Source: Erinaceus europaeus
Taxonomy: Eukaryota; Chordata; Mammalia; Eulipotyphla; Erinaceidae
DNA: 64,000 nucleotides
Assembly (NCBI RefSeq): GCF_950295315.1
Contig: NC_080168.1
Span: 71,538,008-71,602,007 of the forward strand
Direction: 5' to 3'
Shown one piece after another: positions 33,297 to 44,290 of this stretch. The notes beneath the pieces are model-generated. The model did not search any database. It saw nothing but the letters and a program-made list of their open reading frames with translations, and was not told the DNA's origin. The position numbers were made by a program, and so were the translations under genes. The stretch's first letter is position 1. Each line of letters starts with the position of its first letter.

Positions 33297-35735
33297 AAAA
33301 TTTTTATTTATAAAGTAGAAAGATTGACAAAACCATAGGATAAAGGGGGTACAGCTCCAGATAATTCCTACCACCAGAACTCTGAATCCCATCTCCTTCC
33401 CTGATAGCTTTCTTATTCTTTAACCCTTTGGGAGTATGGAGCCAGTGGGACGCAGAAGGTGGCAGGTCTGGTTTCTGTAATTGCTCCCTGCTGAACATGG
33501 GCATTGGCAGGTCGATCCATACTCCCAGCCTGTCTCTCTCTTTCCCTAGTCAGGCAGGGCTCTGGGGAGGCAGGGCTCCAGGACACATTGGTGGGGTTGT
33601 CTGTCCAGGTAGCATCTGGTACCTGGTGGCTGAAAAAGAGTTAAGATATAAAACAGAACAAATTGTTGACTAATCATGAACCTAAAGGTGAGAATATTGC
33701 AGATGAAGATTGGTGGTCTCCACTTTGGAAAAAGCTAGTAGGTCTATTTTACGTATATTCCAAGGGGCTAGTAGGTCTATTTTACGTATATTCCAAGTAG
33801 GGCCTATGAGTTTACTAGTTCTTCACAGGGCTATTTGCTCTCCCAGTGACTTTACTATTTTTTGCTTGAGCCTGACGGCTAACATGCAGATGGACCCAAG
33901 GTGTTGTCTGGGAGGATGGTCATAACTGGAAAAAGGACTAGAAAGCTGGATCAGGGAAGAGAGTAGCTCCCAAATATGGGGAAAGTATATAAATATTCTT
34001 AACTGTAAACCCCAATGGATTTAATCTAGGCCCTTATTCAGCACAGGAGCTTATGTAACCTCTGCATCCCTGTAGGTTTGAGCTCTTATTCTGTGGTCAT
34101 GGCTAGGAACATTTCAGACTGCACTATTTCAGGACCCATTTTCCTCGAGTGGTAGAGTATGTTGCCCAACTTCCCTTTGGAAAATGGAACATTTCCTACC
34201 ATTGTTGATCAACATTGAGGGCAAGGTCCTATAGGGGCCCACAAAGGGGTCCACTATGTTTTTGCTGATGAAGATGACCAATGACAGTGGGGACAGGGAT
34301 CTGTTAGAGGTCTAGGTCCATCATGTCTTTGTGGAAATCCCAGGACTCCCTGACTGGGGCCCCGGGTGATGGGGTGGCCTGGTAGTAAGCAAAAGCCATC
34401 ATTAAAGTATGCCAGTCTCTTGCCCATATCTGGCTTTTGTAGTCCTTACTTTGTCTGACAAGGTTAGCTTTGGAGTGATTGAGGGATGTGTAATAGTTAG
34501 GTGACAGTATCTAGGTCTAAGTAGAAACTATTTAATTAGGTACTTTAAGGTGTCTTTTTTAGGTCTTTCTACTTGCTTGTTTCACTTATTGAATCACTGC
34601 TAACTATTGTACACTTTTTGTTTTAAGATATATATTTTCCCCTAACTTATGGATACATGTGTACATATGACCTATCTCATGGGTCCTGGTCTATATCTAG
34701 GTTCTGAGGCTTTGTTAGGAAGTGCACCAGCTGAAATGGAATTAAGGAGTCTGATGAGCTAGGAAAGGTCTCACCAGAGTAATAAAGATGGAGGGTTAAC
34801 ATCCTGTTGCTTTATGTCTCTGGGCACAGTCCAAAGTAAAGTTACTGAGGTGGTACTGGTAGCATTGCTTAGGCTGGCATCAGCAGATGCAGTATCAGTT
34901 GGTATGAACTGAGAGAAGCACGCAGGAAAGTGAGCCCCACTTGAGAGGTTCTAGGACTGGGAGAAATATGAGTTTTATAGAGAATGGAGTAGGCTGCTGC
35001 TGTCTTAGGGTTTAAGAAGGCAAAAAAAAATAGATAGTTATTGCTATAACCAAATTAATTGGAAATTGGGTTAACTTTGAAAATCCCATTGTTAGGATTT
35101 GCTGTATCATACAAGGCCTAACTATTATTTATGTGCTTTAATGCTATTTACATATAGTTCTATCTTATAAAGTAACACCACCCATTGCTTCTGGTCTCCC
35201 TGGTATAAGATTTTAGGTGATTTACTATTTCAAAGAATAGTCATTATTAGAAATGTATTAAAAATTGGAGGCCACTGTTAAAATTCAATCTGATTACCAA
35301 TTTGAAGTCTTAAGTGCTTAGATTGAAGGAACATATATTCAGAACTTTAAATCACTTTTCACAAATGATTTAACAATGTCTTACAACATTATAAGACTTC
35401 AGAGGTATAATGCTACACTCGTAGATCCCCAGTGTGAGTCACCACACCCTCCACCATAGTTCTCCAACCTCCTGTCCCAACCCATTCCCTTAACCATCAT
35501 AGTTCTCATAATATCCAAGAGACAGTTTGGTCAGTGTTGTTTTTACATCTTCATGGGTTTCAGTTCTCTCAATTCCATATGGTCAAAACCATCTGGTAGT
35601 TGTCTTCACAAACTCTTATTTCATTTATCACAGTCGCCTCCAGTTCTACCCATTTGCTTTCAGCTTATCTTTCGGATTGCAGAGTAGTGTTCCATTGAGT
35701 ATATAGGCCATGACTTCTTTATCCAGTCATCTGTC
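33297..35735 (-). mobile_element. Long L1-like antisense element (copy 3), abutting exon 6
   Basis: The first part has the shared motif series (ccataggataaag, tatggagccagtggg, ggacacattggtgggg). Its middle (34650-35060) is shared with 51300-51740. Its end (35480-35735) looks like antisense L1 ORF2 3' sequence (tgttccattgagtatata, tccagtcatctgtc). A 33-bp segment is tandemly duplicated at 33734-33799. No coding potential. Confidence 0.65.
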
Positions 35736-35771
35736 AAGAGTGCTCAATGCCTCCCCCTTTGCTTCATTAAG

Positions 35772-35877
35772 GAAGGTGTTGTATCTCCAGAGGACCTTGA
35801 CCTTGTTATGTCAGATGGCTTGGGCATGCGCTATGCTTTCATTGGACCCTTGGAAACCATGCACCTCAATGCAGAAG
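35772..35877 (+). CDS. CRYL1: CRYL1 exon 6 (residues 212-247, last codon split)
   Basis: The exon has 106 bases, 35 codons plus one base, beginning [20 protein letters not shown] and ending HLNAE plus the first G of a glycine codon. The donor is gtaaga. The acceptor is cattaag preceded by a pyrimidine stretch (cctccccc). It encodes part of the all-helical C-terminal domain; the [13 protein letters not shown] segment is strongly conserved in the family. The intron upstream is 21.6 kb and its last few kilobases are an antisense L1-like repeat that ends about 35 bp before the acceptor, so the branch region lies at or very near the repeat edge. Confidence 0.96.
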
Positions 35878-35999
35878 GTAAGAGCCACTACCCCAGCCCT
35901 GGTGCCCTGTACTGGGTGCTGTTTTCCTTGGTTTGGTGGATAGCAAGAGTAGTCCTCCTAAATATTGTATCAGAGGAGTTTTTCTGTCCTGGGGACAGT

Positions 36000-37015
36000 G
36001 GAGGCCAGTGAAATAGCTCACCCAGATAGTGTGTTGCATTACCCAGCACATGACCTGGGTTCACATCAGGCCCCCACCATATTGAAGGGAGCTTTGATGT
36101 CACTCAGAAGCCAGGGCTGGTCATCTCATCACTCGAGAAGTGGACCCACATGGGACTCACCAGCAGGGCTCATGCAGTGAGGGGTATTGCACTGGGAGAT
36201 AGTGGGGGAGGTGCAGTGAGGGGTGAATAGTTAGCTGATTGTCATATGGCGTGAGAGAAGATCAAGCTGGTGGCTCTGGAGGTGGTGCAGTGACAACACT
36301 CAGGACTTGCAGACATGAGGTGCCAAATTGATTTCCAGCACCTCAAATACCCAGAGTGATGCTCTTGTCTCCCTCATTAACAAATATATATATTTCCAAG
36401 AAAAGAAGAAGAAGAAGAAGGAAGAAGGTAAGGCTGGATTTTCTTAAGAAGATGATAGAAATATTTACAGAGTCCAGAGAAGAAAAATAGGACTAGGGAG
36501 ACCAGATGATGGTGCACATGTTACCATTTGCAAGGACCTAGGCTTAAGCCCCCATCTCCTATCTGCAGGAGAGATGCTTCGTGAATGATGGAACAGTGCT
36601 GCAGGTGTTCGTTCCTCTGTCTTTTTCCCTATCCCCTCTGTCCCTCTCAATCTCTCTGTCCTATTAAATGATTAAAAAAGAAAGAGAGAGAGAAAGAAAG
36701 AAAGAAAGATATTGCTGAGATGGGGGTGGGGGCAGGCAGTGGTGCATCTGGTTAAGTGCACATAGTACAAAACCCAAGGGCCTGTGCAAGGACCCAGGTT
36801 CGAGTCCCCAGCTCCCCACCTGCAGGGAGGAAGCTTTGCAAGTGGCGAAGCAGGTCTGCAGGTGTCCCTGTTTCTCTCTCCTTCTCTATCTCTCCCTCCT
36901 CTTTCAATTTCTCTCTGTCCTATTGAGTAAGATGAAAGAAAAATGGCTGCCAGGAACAGTGGATTCATAGTGCTGACACTGACTCCCAGCGGTAACCCTG
37001 GAGGCAAAAATAAAA
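36000..37015 (+). mobile_element. Four + strand SINEs in intron 6
   Basis: 36000-36190 (diverged, gtgaaatagctcacccagat), 36265-36400 (C-like, followed by gaa repeats), 36495-36690 (B-like) and 36728-37015 (extended, head ggcaggcagtggtgcatctgg, end gcggtaaccctggaggc). Confidence 0.7.
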
Positions 37016-37143
37016 GGGCTGGAGGCATAACTGTTTGAACCTTTGCTGAGGTAACACCTACCTATGTGGGAACAACTTCTGCTGTGGTTTCCTGTGGGAA
37101 GGGGAGGCAGGAAAGGAGCCAAGGTGTGATTTCAGCCTGGCCA

Positions 37144-37204
37144 TACCCGGGAAACAACTGACTTATACCCGGGAAACAACTGACTTATACCCGGGAAACA
37201 ACTC
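37144..37204. repeat. 22-bp tandem repeat, about 2.7 copies
   Basis: The acccggg motif recurs at 37145, 37167 and 37189 with identical spacer aaacaactgacttat. Confidence 0.95.
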
Positions 37205-37271
37205 CAGAGGATTTGGGGGGGAATAAGGTATGAGCTGGGGGCTGATGATGGGAGCAGGGGAGAGGGGGACG

Positions 37272-37274
<3 letters not shown>

Positions 37275-37334
<60 letters not shown>

Positions 37335-37430
37335 CTGAAGCTTCCTGCAAAGCACTGTGGGCCAGGCTCAAACCTGGGTCATAACTCCTGGCAAAGCAGT
37401 GCACTGTCCAGGTGAACTATTTTGCCAACC
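37275..37430. repeat. (CA)n and antisense SINE head
   Basis: CA repeats over 37275-37332, followed by a reverse SINE head fragment to 37430. Confidence 0.85.
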
Positions 37431-37899
37431 TTCTATGTTGTTTGAACAATTACGTTATAATCTTGTCATATGTGGGAAGTAAAAAAGGAACATTGTATTC
37501 AGCTTCCTGGTCTGCCTCCAACAGAACCATTGAGAAATGGGAGCCTCCCTAGGACAAGGGGAGCAGAGTAGTGTCTGTTAGTCTGTGTCTTTGTGACAGT
37601 GGATCCAAGGTGAAAGATTTGGAAATGGCAGGTAGAGGAGACTGGGTTCAGAGTGAGGCCGGAGGAACATTCTGGAAACTGGAGCTGGTGCCAGGGAAAG
37701 GGGGACACAGGACACTCAGTGGTGTGGGCAGAGGTGAAACTAGCTGACTTCTAGGAGTCTGTGTGACCTGGATGTTATAATCCCGTGATGTTTGAATCAT
37801 AAGACAGTCAGTCAGTTTGCACCACAGTAATTAATGGTCAATCATTTCTTTGAATAACCCAGAACAAGAGTATTTTACAATTATTCTTATGCACCTTGG
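37431..37899. other. Unique intron 6 sequence
   Basis: No repeat or exon recognised. Confidence 0.5.
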
Positions 37900-38890
37900 G
37901 GCCCGGTGAGTGGGGCATTTGAGGTGCAAATACAGCTCAACCATTGATGGAATCTTGCTTCAAACTCAACTTTTGGGGTCTGACAGGTTGTTCACTCTAT
38001 AGAGTGCTAACCCTGGTGGCAAGAACAAACAAATAAGCAGACAAATACCTGGACTTTTCCTGAGAGGGCTGAAAGAAGTGGCAAATTCTTCTATCAATAT
38101 AGTTTGTTTCTACAGCAAATGTAAAGAAAGAGACCTTTGTGTAAAGTTGAACCTAAGATTGAACCAGAAACCCTGGAGCCTCAGGCATGAAAGTCTTTTG
38201 CATACCAATTGTGTGACTTCCCCCCCCCCACTCCCAAATGTGAGCAAGGGGGTAAGAGGTAAAGTCAGAGTTTTATCCTTCAGTTCTTTGTGTTCAAGAA
38301 CTCTTATTGCTACAGTTTATATCTGTTACCAAATGACCTGCATTATCTACTGGATGGTTCCACTCACATATACAGTATAAAGAATTAGAACACATGTGTA
38401 AACTTGTAAAAGAAAATAAAATAAAGAGGGGGGTCAGGTGATGGCACACTGGGTTAAGACGACATAGTATGAAGCTCAAGTATACTGGTTTAAGCCCCTG
38501 GCTTCCCACCTGTAGAGGGCTAGCTTCACAAGCAATAAAACATGTCTGCAGGTGTCTATCTTTCTCTCTCCCTCCCCATTCCCTCTCAGATTCTCTCTGT
38601 TCTATCCAATAAAAAGTAAATAAATTTTAAAAAAGAAAAAATGGACTCCCAGAGCAATGGATTCCTAGTGTAGGCTCAAAACCCCAGCAATAATCCTGGA
38701 GGCAAAGAAAGAAAAAGGAAAGGAAAAAAAGAAAGAAAGAAATAAAAAAGAAAGTAGATGAACTATCTCTAAGACTTTGTGAGAATTATGGTGGTTATCC
38801 TTGGGGGAGAGGGGTATGGAACCAAGCTGGAAGGTACTGTGTGGAACCATACCAAAAAAAGTGAAATCAGAGTCTTTAAGCATCATAGAA
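37900..38890 (+). mobile_element. SINE remnants and an L1-like tail split by an extended SINE
   Basis: 37900-38045 (+) and 38140-38225 (-) are short SINEs. 38290-38425 and 38745-38890 look like the 3' end of an L1 in sense (ggatggttccactcacata; gagaattatggtggttatcc), separated by a + strand SINE at 38428-38710. Confidence 0.55.
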
Positions 38891-39404
38891 GAAAGTCTCA
38901 GATTAACTTCAAATATCTTTCAACTAGATCCTTCAGAAAAAGGAGCACATGAGAGCATTTAACTATGCAGAGAACCTGCTTGGGATGCCCTTCCCTCCCT
39001 CCCTCCCTCCTTCCCTTCCTTCTTTCTTTCCTTTCTTTTTTCCTTGAGAAAATGATTTAGGTATCATGAGGAGTTGATAGGGAGAGAAATGAAGACAGCT
39101 ATGACTCTGCAGAGGCCAATGAAACTGGACCTGGAGAATCCAGCATGGGGCAGACAGGAAGGAGACCCCTAGCAATTTCTCTAACAAAGCAAGTATGATA
39201 AGAAGTTCTAATTGACAGGCTGTGATAAGGGCCCGTGGACTGTGCTTTCAACATCAGAGCATTCCAGAGAATCAATCAAGACGGGAGCTAGGAGAATTCC
39301 TGTGTACTGAGGTGCTTTACAGAAAGCCTTCTTCTCAGGTTCAGACTGGCTGTTAGTCTTCAAAGGTAGTTTATCTAGAGTGGTAGAAAATATTTTAGGA
39401 TTTT
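38891..39404. other. Unique intron 6 sequence with (CCTT)n
   Basis: A pyrimidine tetranucleotide run lies at 38990-39045; the rest is unassigned. Confidence 0.55.
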
Positions 39405-39910
39405 TTTTCCCCACCAGGGTTGTTGCTGGGGTTAATTGTCTGCATGGCTCCACCACTCCCAGTGGCTTTATTATTTTTTTAAAAGTTATTTGACAAGGAG
39501 GGAGAGAGGTAGAGAGAAGAGACACCTGCAGTTCTGCTCTACCATTGTGAAATTGTTCCTCTGCAGGTGGGGACTGGGGGCTTGAATCTGAGTTCTTGTA
39601 GATGGCCATGTGTGCACTATAAACAAGATGAGCCACTATTGGGCTTCTAGGATCAGTGTTTTAATACAATAAAATAATAGAAAGAAAATAACCTAAAATG
39701 CAGGACATCAACATGTTTCCTGCACCTTTAGGCTACTGTAAAAAAAAGAACTGGTACCCAGAAGTAGCTTGTGCTACTGTGTCCCTCCCTGTGAGGCTCT
39801 GAGTTCCAGGCCCAGTTCAGCATGACGACACTATGGACAGCACCCAGGGAGCTTCATAGATGGTGGAGCAGTGCTGGGGTAATCTCTCTTCTCTCAGCAC
39901 CACTTGGCCC
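39405..39910. mobile_element. Antisense extended SINE and a + strand SINE
   Basis: 39405-39650 is reverse (caccagggttgttgctgggg to tgagccactattgggc). 39775-39910 is a diverged + copy. 39910-40221 is unassigned. Confidence 0.6.
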
Positions 39911-40221
39911 CTTAAATGTCCTGTTTTAAAGTGATGAATTTTGACAAAGTGTGTCAGAAGGAAAGAGCACCAGAGAGTCCCCAGGAGGCTCAGGTGACTC
40001 CACAGGGATAGTGAGATGTGGCTGCTTTCTCAGGACAGGTGACAAGTGACGTAATGTGAGGGTGACAAATGACGTCTTATCCCTGTGGGCAGGAGCTGGG
40101 GTTTCCTGTTTCTGTGGGGTGGGTGTACTTGCAGGCTCTTTGCCCTCCCATCTCCTTAGCTCATGCATTCTCAGTTTATTTGACTTAGTTCCCTACGAAG
40201 GAATAAAAGAGATTCATTATG

Positions 40222-40675
40222 CGGCCAGGCCAGGTGGTGGTATACCCAGGAGAACACACATATTACCATGTGTGAGGGACCTGGATTCAGTTCCCTGGTC
40301 CCCACCTGAAGGTATCTCTCCATCACCCCATTTCTTTCTCTCTCCCTGTCTCTCACGATCAAAAGGAAAGAAAAAGAATTAGAGAGAGAGAGAAGAAAAA
40401 GAGAGAGAGAAAGAAATACAGAAAAGAAAAGAGAAAAGGTGGTCTGGGAGGTGGCACAGCACTGGACTCTCAAGCTGGTCCTGAGTTCAATCCCCGACAG
40501 TACATGTACCAGAGTAATGTCTGGTTGTCTCTCTCTCCTCCTCTCTTTCTCATTAATAAATAAATAGAATCTTTTTTAGAAAAAAGAAGAGAAAAGAAAA
40601 GGAAGACCACCACTGGGAGCAATGAAGTTGTATAGGCACCAAGCTCCACTGGTCACCTTGGTGGCAAATAAAAAG
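40222..40675 (+). mobile_element. SINEs B and C with purine-rich linkers
   Basis: 40222-40375 is family B (ccaggccaggtggtggta). 40380-40440 is a gagaga/aagaga linker. 40440-40675 is a C-like copy with an A-rich tail and a second-block remnant. Confidence 0.65.
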
Positions 40676-41094
40676 ATATTTGTGTCTAGCTTTTATCATC
40701 TCCAGTTTTGAGTAAACAGGTAAAATGACGCAAAGCTTCAAGTTCTAAAAGGAAATCAGTGCCGAGGTGGTTTTCTCTACAGAGTCAGTCATCTGAGATA
40801 ACTGACGGGTGTTGGTGTCCCTAGGAACCTTCCAGAATCGAGTATTAAGTCACCTTTTGGGTAAAGGAACTTGTTCACTGAAAGCAGAGACTATCCACCC
40901 CTTAGTCGCAGGTTTTAAATATTAGAAAAGCTGGTGTAACTGATTTTTCTCCATCCTTCTAAAGGATTTGCCTTTCAAGAGCAAATGATATCTAGTCTGA
41001 ACACCACCAAAAGATGAAAAGTATTTGAGGCAAATGGCACTGGAATAAGCAATCTAGTGGACTGAGGCTAAAACTCAAAGAAGCTTTTTTTTTT
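40676..41094. other. Unique intron 6 sequence
   Basis: No repeat or exon recognised. Confidence 0.5.
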
Positions 41095-41224
41095 TGACAT
41101 ATCTGTTAGTGATCATTTGATTTATTTCATTTTATTTTATTGCCACCAGTTACCACTGGACACCACTCCCTACAGCCATTTATTTCCCTCCTTTAGACAG
41201 AGAATGAGAGACAGAAGGGTAGGA

Positions 41225-41256
<32 letters not shown>

Positions 41257-41390
41257 CTCCACAGCACCACTCTCCTGCTCATGAAGCTTCCCTCTACAGG
41301 TGTTCCCATATGGTGGCTCAGAGCTCAAACTCCAGTTTTGGCACTTGGTCATGTGTTCACTCTACCAGGTGGACTGTGGACCCCCCAGGT
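41095..41390 (-). mobile_element. Antisense extended SINE
   Basis: From tttattgccaccagttacca through a ga run (41225-41253) to tctaccaggtggac. Confidence 0.7.
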
Positions 41391-42164
41391 GGCCACAGGC
41401 CTCGCCATGTGACAGGAACTGAGGGTCAAGTGTCGTGGACTTGGGGCCAGGGTCATAGCCAGGCTGTCCTCTGTGCATTCTTGGTAGCTGATGACGGTCC
41501 TGTCTCAGGTTCCTGTGCTTCTGCTCCTCACAGAGTCCCCTCACAGAGATTGGGACGCAGCCTTTCCCAGCACCAGATCCCTGAGCTGGCTCTTTGCTGA
41601 CCACAGGCCCACAGGGGATGGCAGGTGCAGACTGAGTTCAGCTTGGTTCAAAGGCCTTTGCATAGTTGTCGGAGGTACTGGGGGCTGAGTCCACAGACTC
41701 AGGCGGAAGTGAGTGGCCACTCTCAGATGAGAGGGTTGAGGGCTGGCACCTGAGCTCCTAGAAGTTTCCCTCGCAGAGAATCACATCTTCTGTTCCAGAA
41801 CCTGCTGTTTCTAGACCCCCTCCCCCAGTCCAGTGGAGCAAGAGTGCATAGATTCAAGGGGCACAGGGCAGTGCTTTGATGGAACTATGATGTCTTTGCT
41901 TTTTGTTCCTCTTCCTCTTCTTCCCTCCACTTTCTCTATCCTCCTCCCTCCTGCTCTTTCATTCTCCCCCTCTTTTTCCTCTTCATCCACCCTCCTCCTC
42001 CTCCTTCTGCCTCCTCTTCTCCTCCTTATTTTTCTTCTCTTCTGCCTGTTCTTCCTCCTCCTCTTGCTCTTCCTTTTTTTTCTTTTCTTCCTCCTCTTCA
42101 TAGTCTGCCTCTTACTCTTCTTCTCTGCCTTCTTCCTCTCCCTTTTCTTTTTCTTCTGCATATT
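41391..42164. repeat. Unique sequence then a 260-bp pyrimidine tract
   Basis: 41391-41900 is unassigned. 41905-42164 is almost entirely C and T on the + strand, mixing ctt, cct and tct triplets. The long low-complexity frames it gives (Leu/Ser/Phe on +, Arg/Lys/Glu on -) are not genes. Confidence 0.85.
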
Positions 42165-42285
42165 TCTATATTTATTGGTTAGGGAGAGAACCAGAGCCTC
42201 ATTCTGGCACATATCGTGCTGGGTATTGAACTCAGGACCTCATGCTTGAGAGTCCAACACTTCAGCCACTGCACCTCTTCTCAGG
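42165..42285 (-). mobile_element. SINE family C remnant
   Basis: Contains ggtattgaactcaggacct and catgcttgagagtc in reverse orientation. 42286-42666 after it is unique and leads into exon 7. Confidence 0.65.
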
Positions 42286-42666
42286 CCACTACACCTCTGA
42301 TTGGAAGAATGCATTCAAGCCATTCACACAAGAACCCTTTAGGTACATAGTTGAAGGAGGCATTTATTGTGACAGTAGGCCTCACTATGATACTACCCAA
42401 GCAATGCAGAGTCGGGGTGGGATCTCCTGAGGAGACAGAGGAAGCCTGCAGACCTGGAGTGTACCTCCCCCCTTGGAGCTCTGTTCTCTGGGCGGAAGCT
42501 TGAACAGTGTCCCTGGGTATAGGCCTGTTGACCTGTGCCCACTGTCCTGAAGTCCTCAGTCTCCACCATCCTTCACTCCTGTGGTGGGGGTGAGGGGACC
42601 TGATATTTCTTAGTCTGAATGTTTCCACATTCCTGCTGCCACTGTGTCATGTCTATGTGTTTCCAG

Positions 42667-42773
42667 GTATGCTCAGTTACTGCGACAGATATGGTGAAGG
42701 CATGAAACGAGTCCTGGGGACCTTTGGGTCCATTCCAGAATTTTCTGGGGTCACCGTGGAGAAAGTCCACCAG
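42667..42773 (+). CDS. CRYL1: CRYL1 exon 7 (residues 247-282)
   Basis: The exon has 107 bases: two bases completing the split glycine codon, then 35 codons beginning [11 protein letters not shown] and ending VEKVHQ. The acceptor is tttccag and the donor gtaggt. The segment belongs to the C-terminal helical domain and joins exon 8 in phase 0. The stretch around [20 protein letters not shown] differs from human at several surface-type positions but has no gap or stop. The following intron is only 426 bp, by far the shortest in the window. Confidence 0.95.
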
Positions 42774-43017
42774 GTAGGTTGCCTTGTCTAGTGGTGCCTG
42801 TGCTGGCCCCTCAGAGAGTAGCCCCATCCCACCCCGAACCTGCAGTAGAGCCTATGACTTCCACTGGCTTCTCAGCCCTGCTTTTGCTCATGCCCACCCC
42901 CTACTCCCTTTCTCCCACTCATCACCAGTGCTGTCACTGTCCCCAGACTGGAAACTGGGTCTCTGTGGAGACACTGATCACTCTGCTGATGTGGGATTAC
43001 TGAGCTCCTACAGATAG

Positions 43018-43125
43018 AGTGAAAGAGGCCATAGCACTGAAGCTTCCTTAGGTGTGGTGGGGGCCAGTAACATGGCAAAGCAGCAAACTGTCCTAGTGAG
43101 CTGTATCCTGTGGCCTCTGAAAGCC
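43018..43125 (-). mobile_element. SINE remnant in intron 7
   Basis: Short ga-rich and ggcaaagcagcaaactgtcc-containing reverse remnant inside the 426-bp intron, ending about 75 bp before the exon 8 acceptor. Confidence 0.5.
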
Positions 43126-43199
43126 AGTGCCGGGCCTGACATTGTGAAGCTCCTAGTGAAACATTTCTTCCTGTCTCCCCCGCCACCACCCCACCTCAG

Positions 43200-43313
43200 G
43201 CCATGTGTGCCAAGGTCCCCGCCGACCCCCAGCACTTAGCTGCCCGCAGGAAGTGGCGGGACCAGTGTCTCATGCAACTCTCCAAGCTGAAGGGCCAGAT
43301 GCCACCTCAGTAG
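43200..43313 (+). CDS. CRYL1: CRYL1 exon 8, coding part (residues 283-319 and stop)
   Basis: The coding part has 114 bases, 37 codons and a TAG stop at 43311-43313. The acceptor is cacctcag after a long pyrimidine run beginning near 43165. The peptide runs from [20 protein letters not shown] to QMPPQ and is the basic, helical C-terminal tail of lambda-crystallin. The final length, 319 residues when the missing 92 are counted, agrees with the mammalian protein, which argues that no exon between 4 and 8 has been missed. Confidence 0.95.
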   Translation, partial: AMCAKVPADPQHLAARRKWRDQCLMQLSKLKGQMPPQ

Positions 43314-43760
43314 AGCTTGGACACAACACCGTCTGGTGATCCTGCTGGAAGCAACAAATTGAATCAAGCAACAAATTGTAGCCTTCTGTCATGTAGGGCA
43401 GGCAGCCTGGGGGTTACAGGTGGGGGTCATGGACCCCCTCTGAGCATGTTCCCCTCAGTCAGGCAGGGGAAGAGGCCCCTCAGACCTGGTTTCAAGGGTG
43501 TGGATTTCCTGCCCCAAGTGAGAGAGAGAGCAGACATCAGTGGGGTGTCCCCTTTCTTTTCCCTTTTCTTGTCCTCTGATTCTCTCTGCTGACGGGGATC
43601 CACCAGTGATTGTGGTGTCAAGTGCCTTTGCTTTAATCGGTAGCTGAGTCCTCTTGCTATGGTCCCTGTTCCCTTTGGAAGACTCTCACCCTGCAGCTCT
43701 GAGGGTGTGGCCTCCACCCAGTTCCTGCTGATTCAGAATAAAAACACTTGTGATTGCATC
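43314..43760 (+). other. CRYL1: CRYL1 3' untranslated region
   Basis: About 445 bp follow the TAG stop before the polyadenylation signal. The stretch is free of recognisable SINE or L1 sequence, unlike almost all neighbouring non-coding DNA, which fits a retained transcript end. Direct repetition of a caacaaattg(a/t)a-like segment occurs near 43350-43380. The exact cleavage point is inferred. Confidence 0.8.
43737..43742 (+). terminator. CRYL1: CRYL1 polyadenylation signal AATAAA
   Basis: A canonical AATAAA lies 424 bp after the stop codon. It is followed about 20 bp later by a GT- and T-rich stretch (43764-43786, gtgtccttgtgtcttc), the usual downstream element, so cleavage near 43755-43763 is expected. 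Confidence 0.85.
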
Positions 43761-43881
43761 AAAAGTGTCCTTGTGTCTTCTCTCTCAGCCAGCGTTTGTT
43801 TCTCAGGGTGAGAAGGCTTAGGATGCTTATGTTGACTGCGTCGTGAGCAAATGCTTTGACCATAAAAGTCGACCAATTTGG

Positions 43882-44255
43882 GCTGGGGAGATAGTACAAC
43901 TGTTCTGCCAAACTCTTCCATGTCTGAGGCTCTGAGGTCCCAGGTTGAATCCTCTATATTACCATAAGCCAGAACCGAGCAGTGGTCTGGTCTCTCTTTC
44001 TATCTTGCTCTCTGTATGTCTCCCCCATAAAAAATTAAACATTAAGAAATATATAATTGACCAGTTTGGGCCAGGGAGAAAGTAATGGTTCTGCAAAAGG
44101 CTGTCGTCATACCTAAGGCTCCAAGTCCTTAGATTTAATCCCCAGCACCACCATAAGCTAGAGCTGAGCTCTAGTTTCTCTCTTTATAGTTTTCATGTTC
44201 TGGTCTCTCTCTCTCTGTATCTCTCTCATAAAAATTAAATATTTTTTAAAAAGTC
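43882..44255 (+). mobile_element. Two family C SINEs downstream of CRYL1
   Basis: 43882-44045 and 44068-44255 share ggttctgc, tgaggct and aatcccc/ccagcaccaccataagc motifs. Confidence 0.8.
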
Positions 44256-44290
44256 AACCAGCTTTTGGAGGCATTTCACTTTTTCTTCTT

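Noticed and set aside
41811..42249. Basic (Arg/Lys/Glu) and hydrophobic (Leu/Ser/Phe) frames of over 130 codons
   Set aside because: Low-complexity readings of the pyrimidine tract; both strands are open because of composition.
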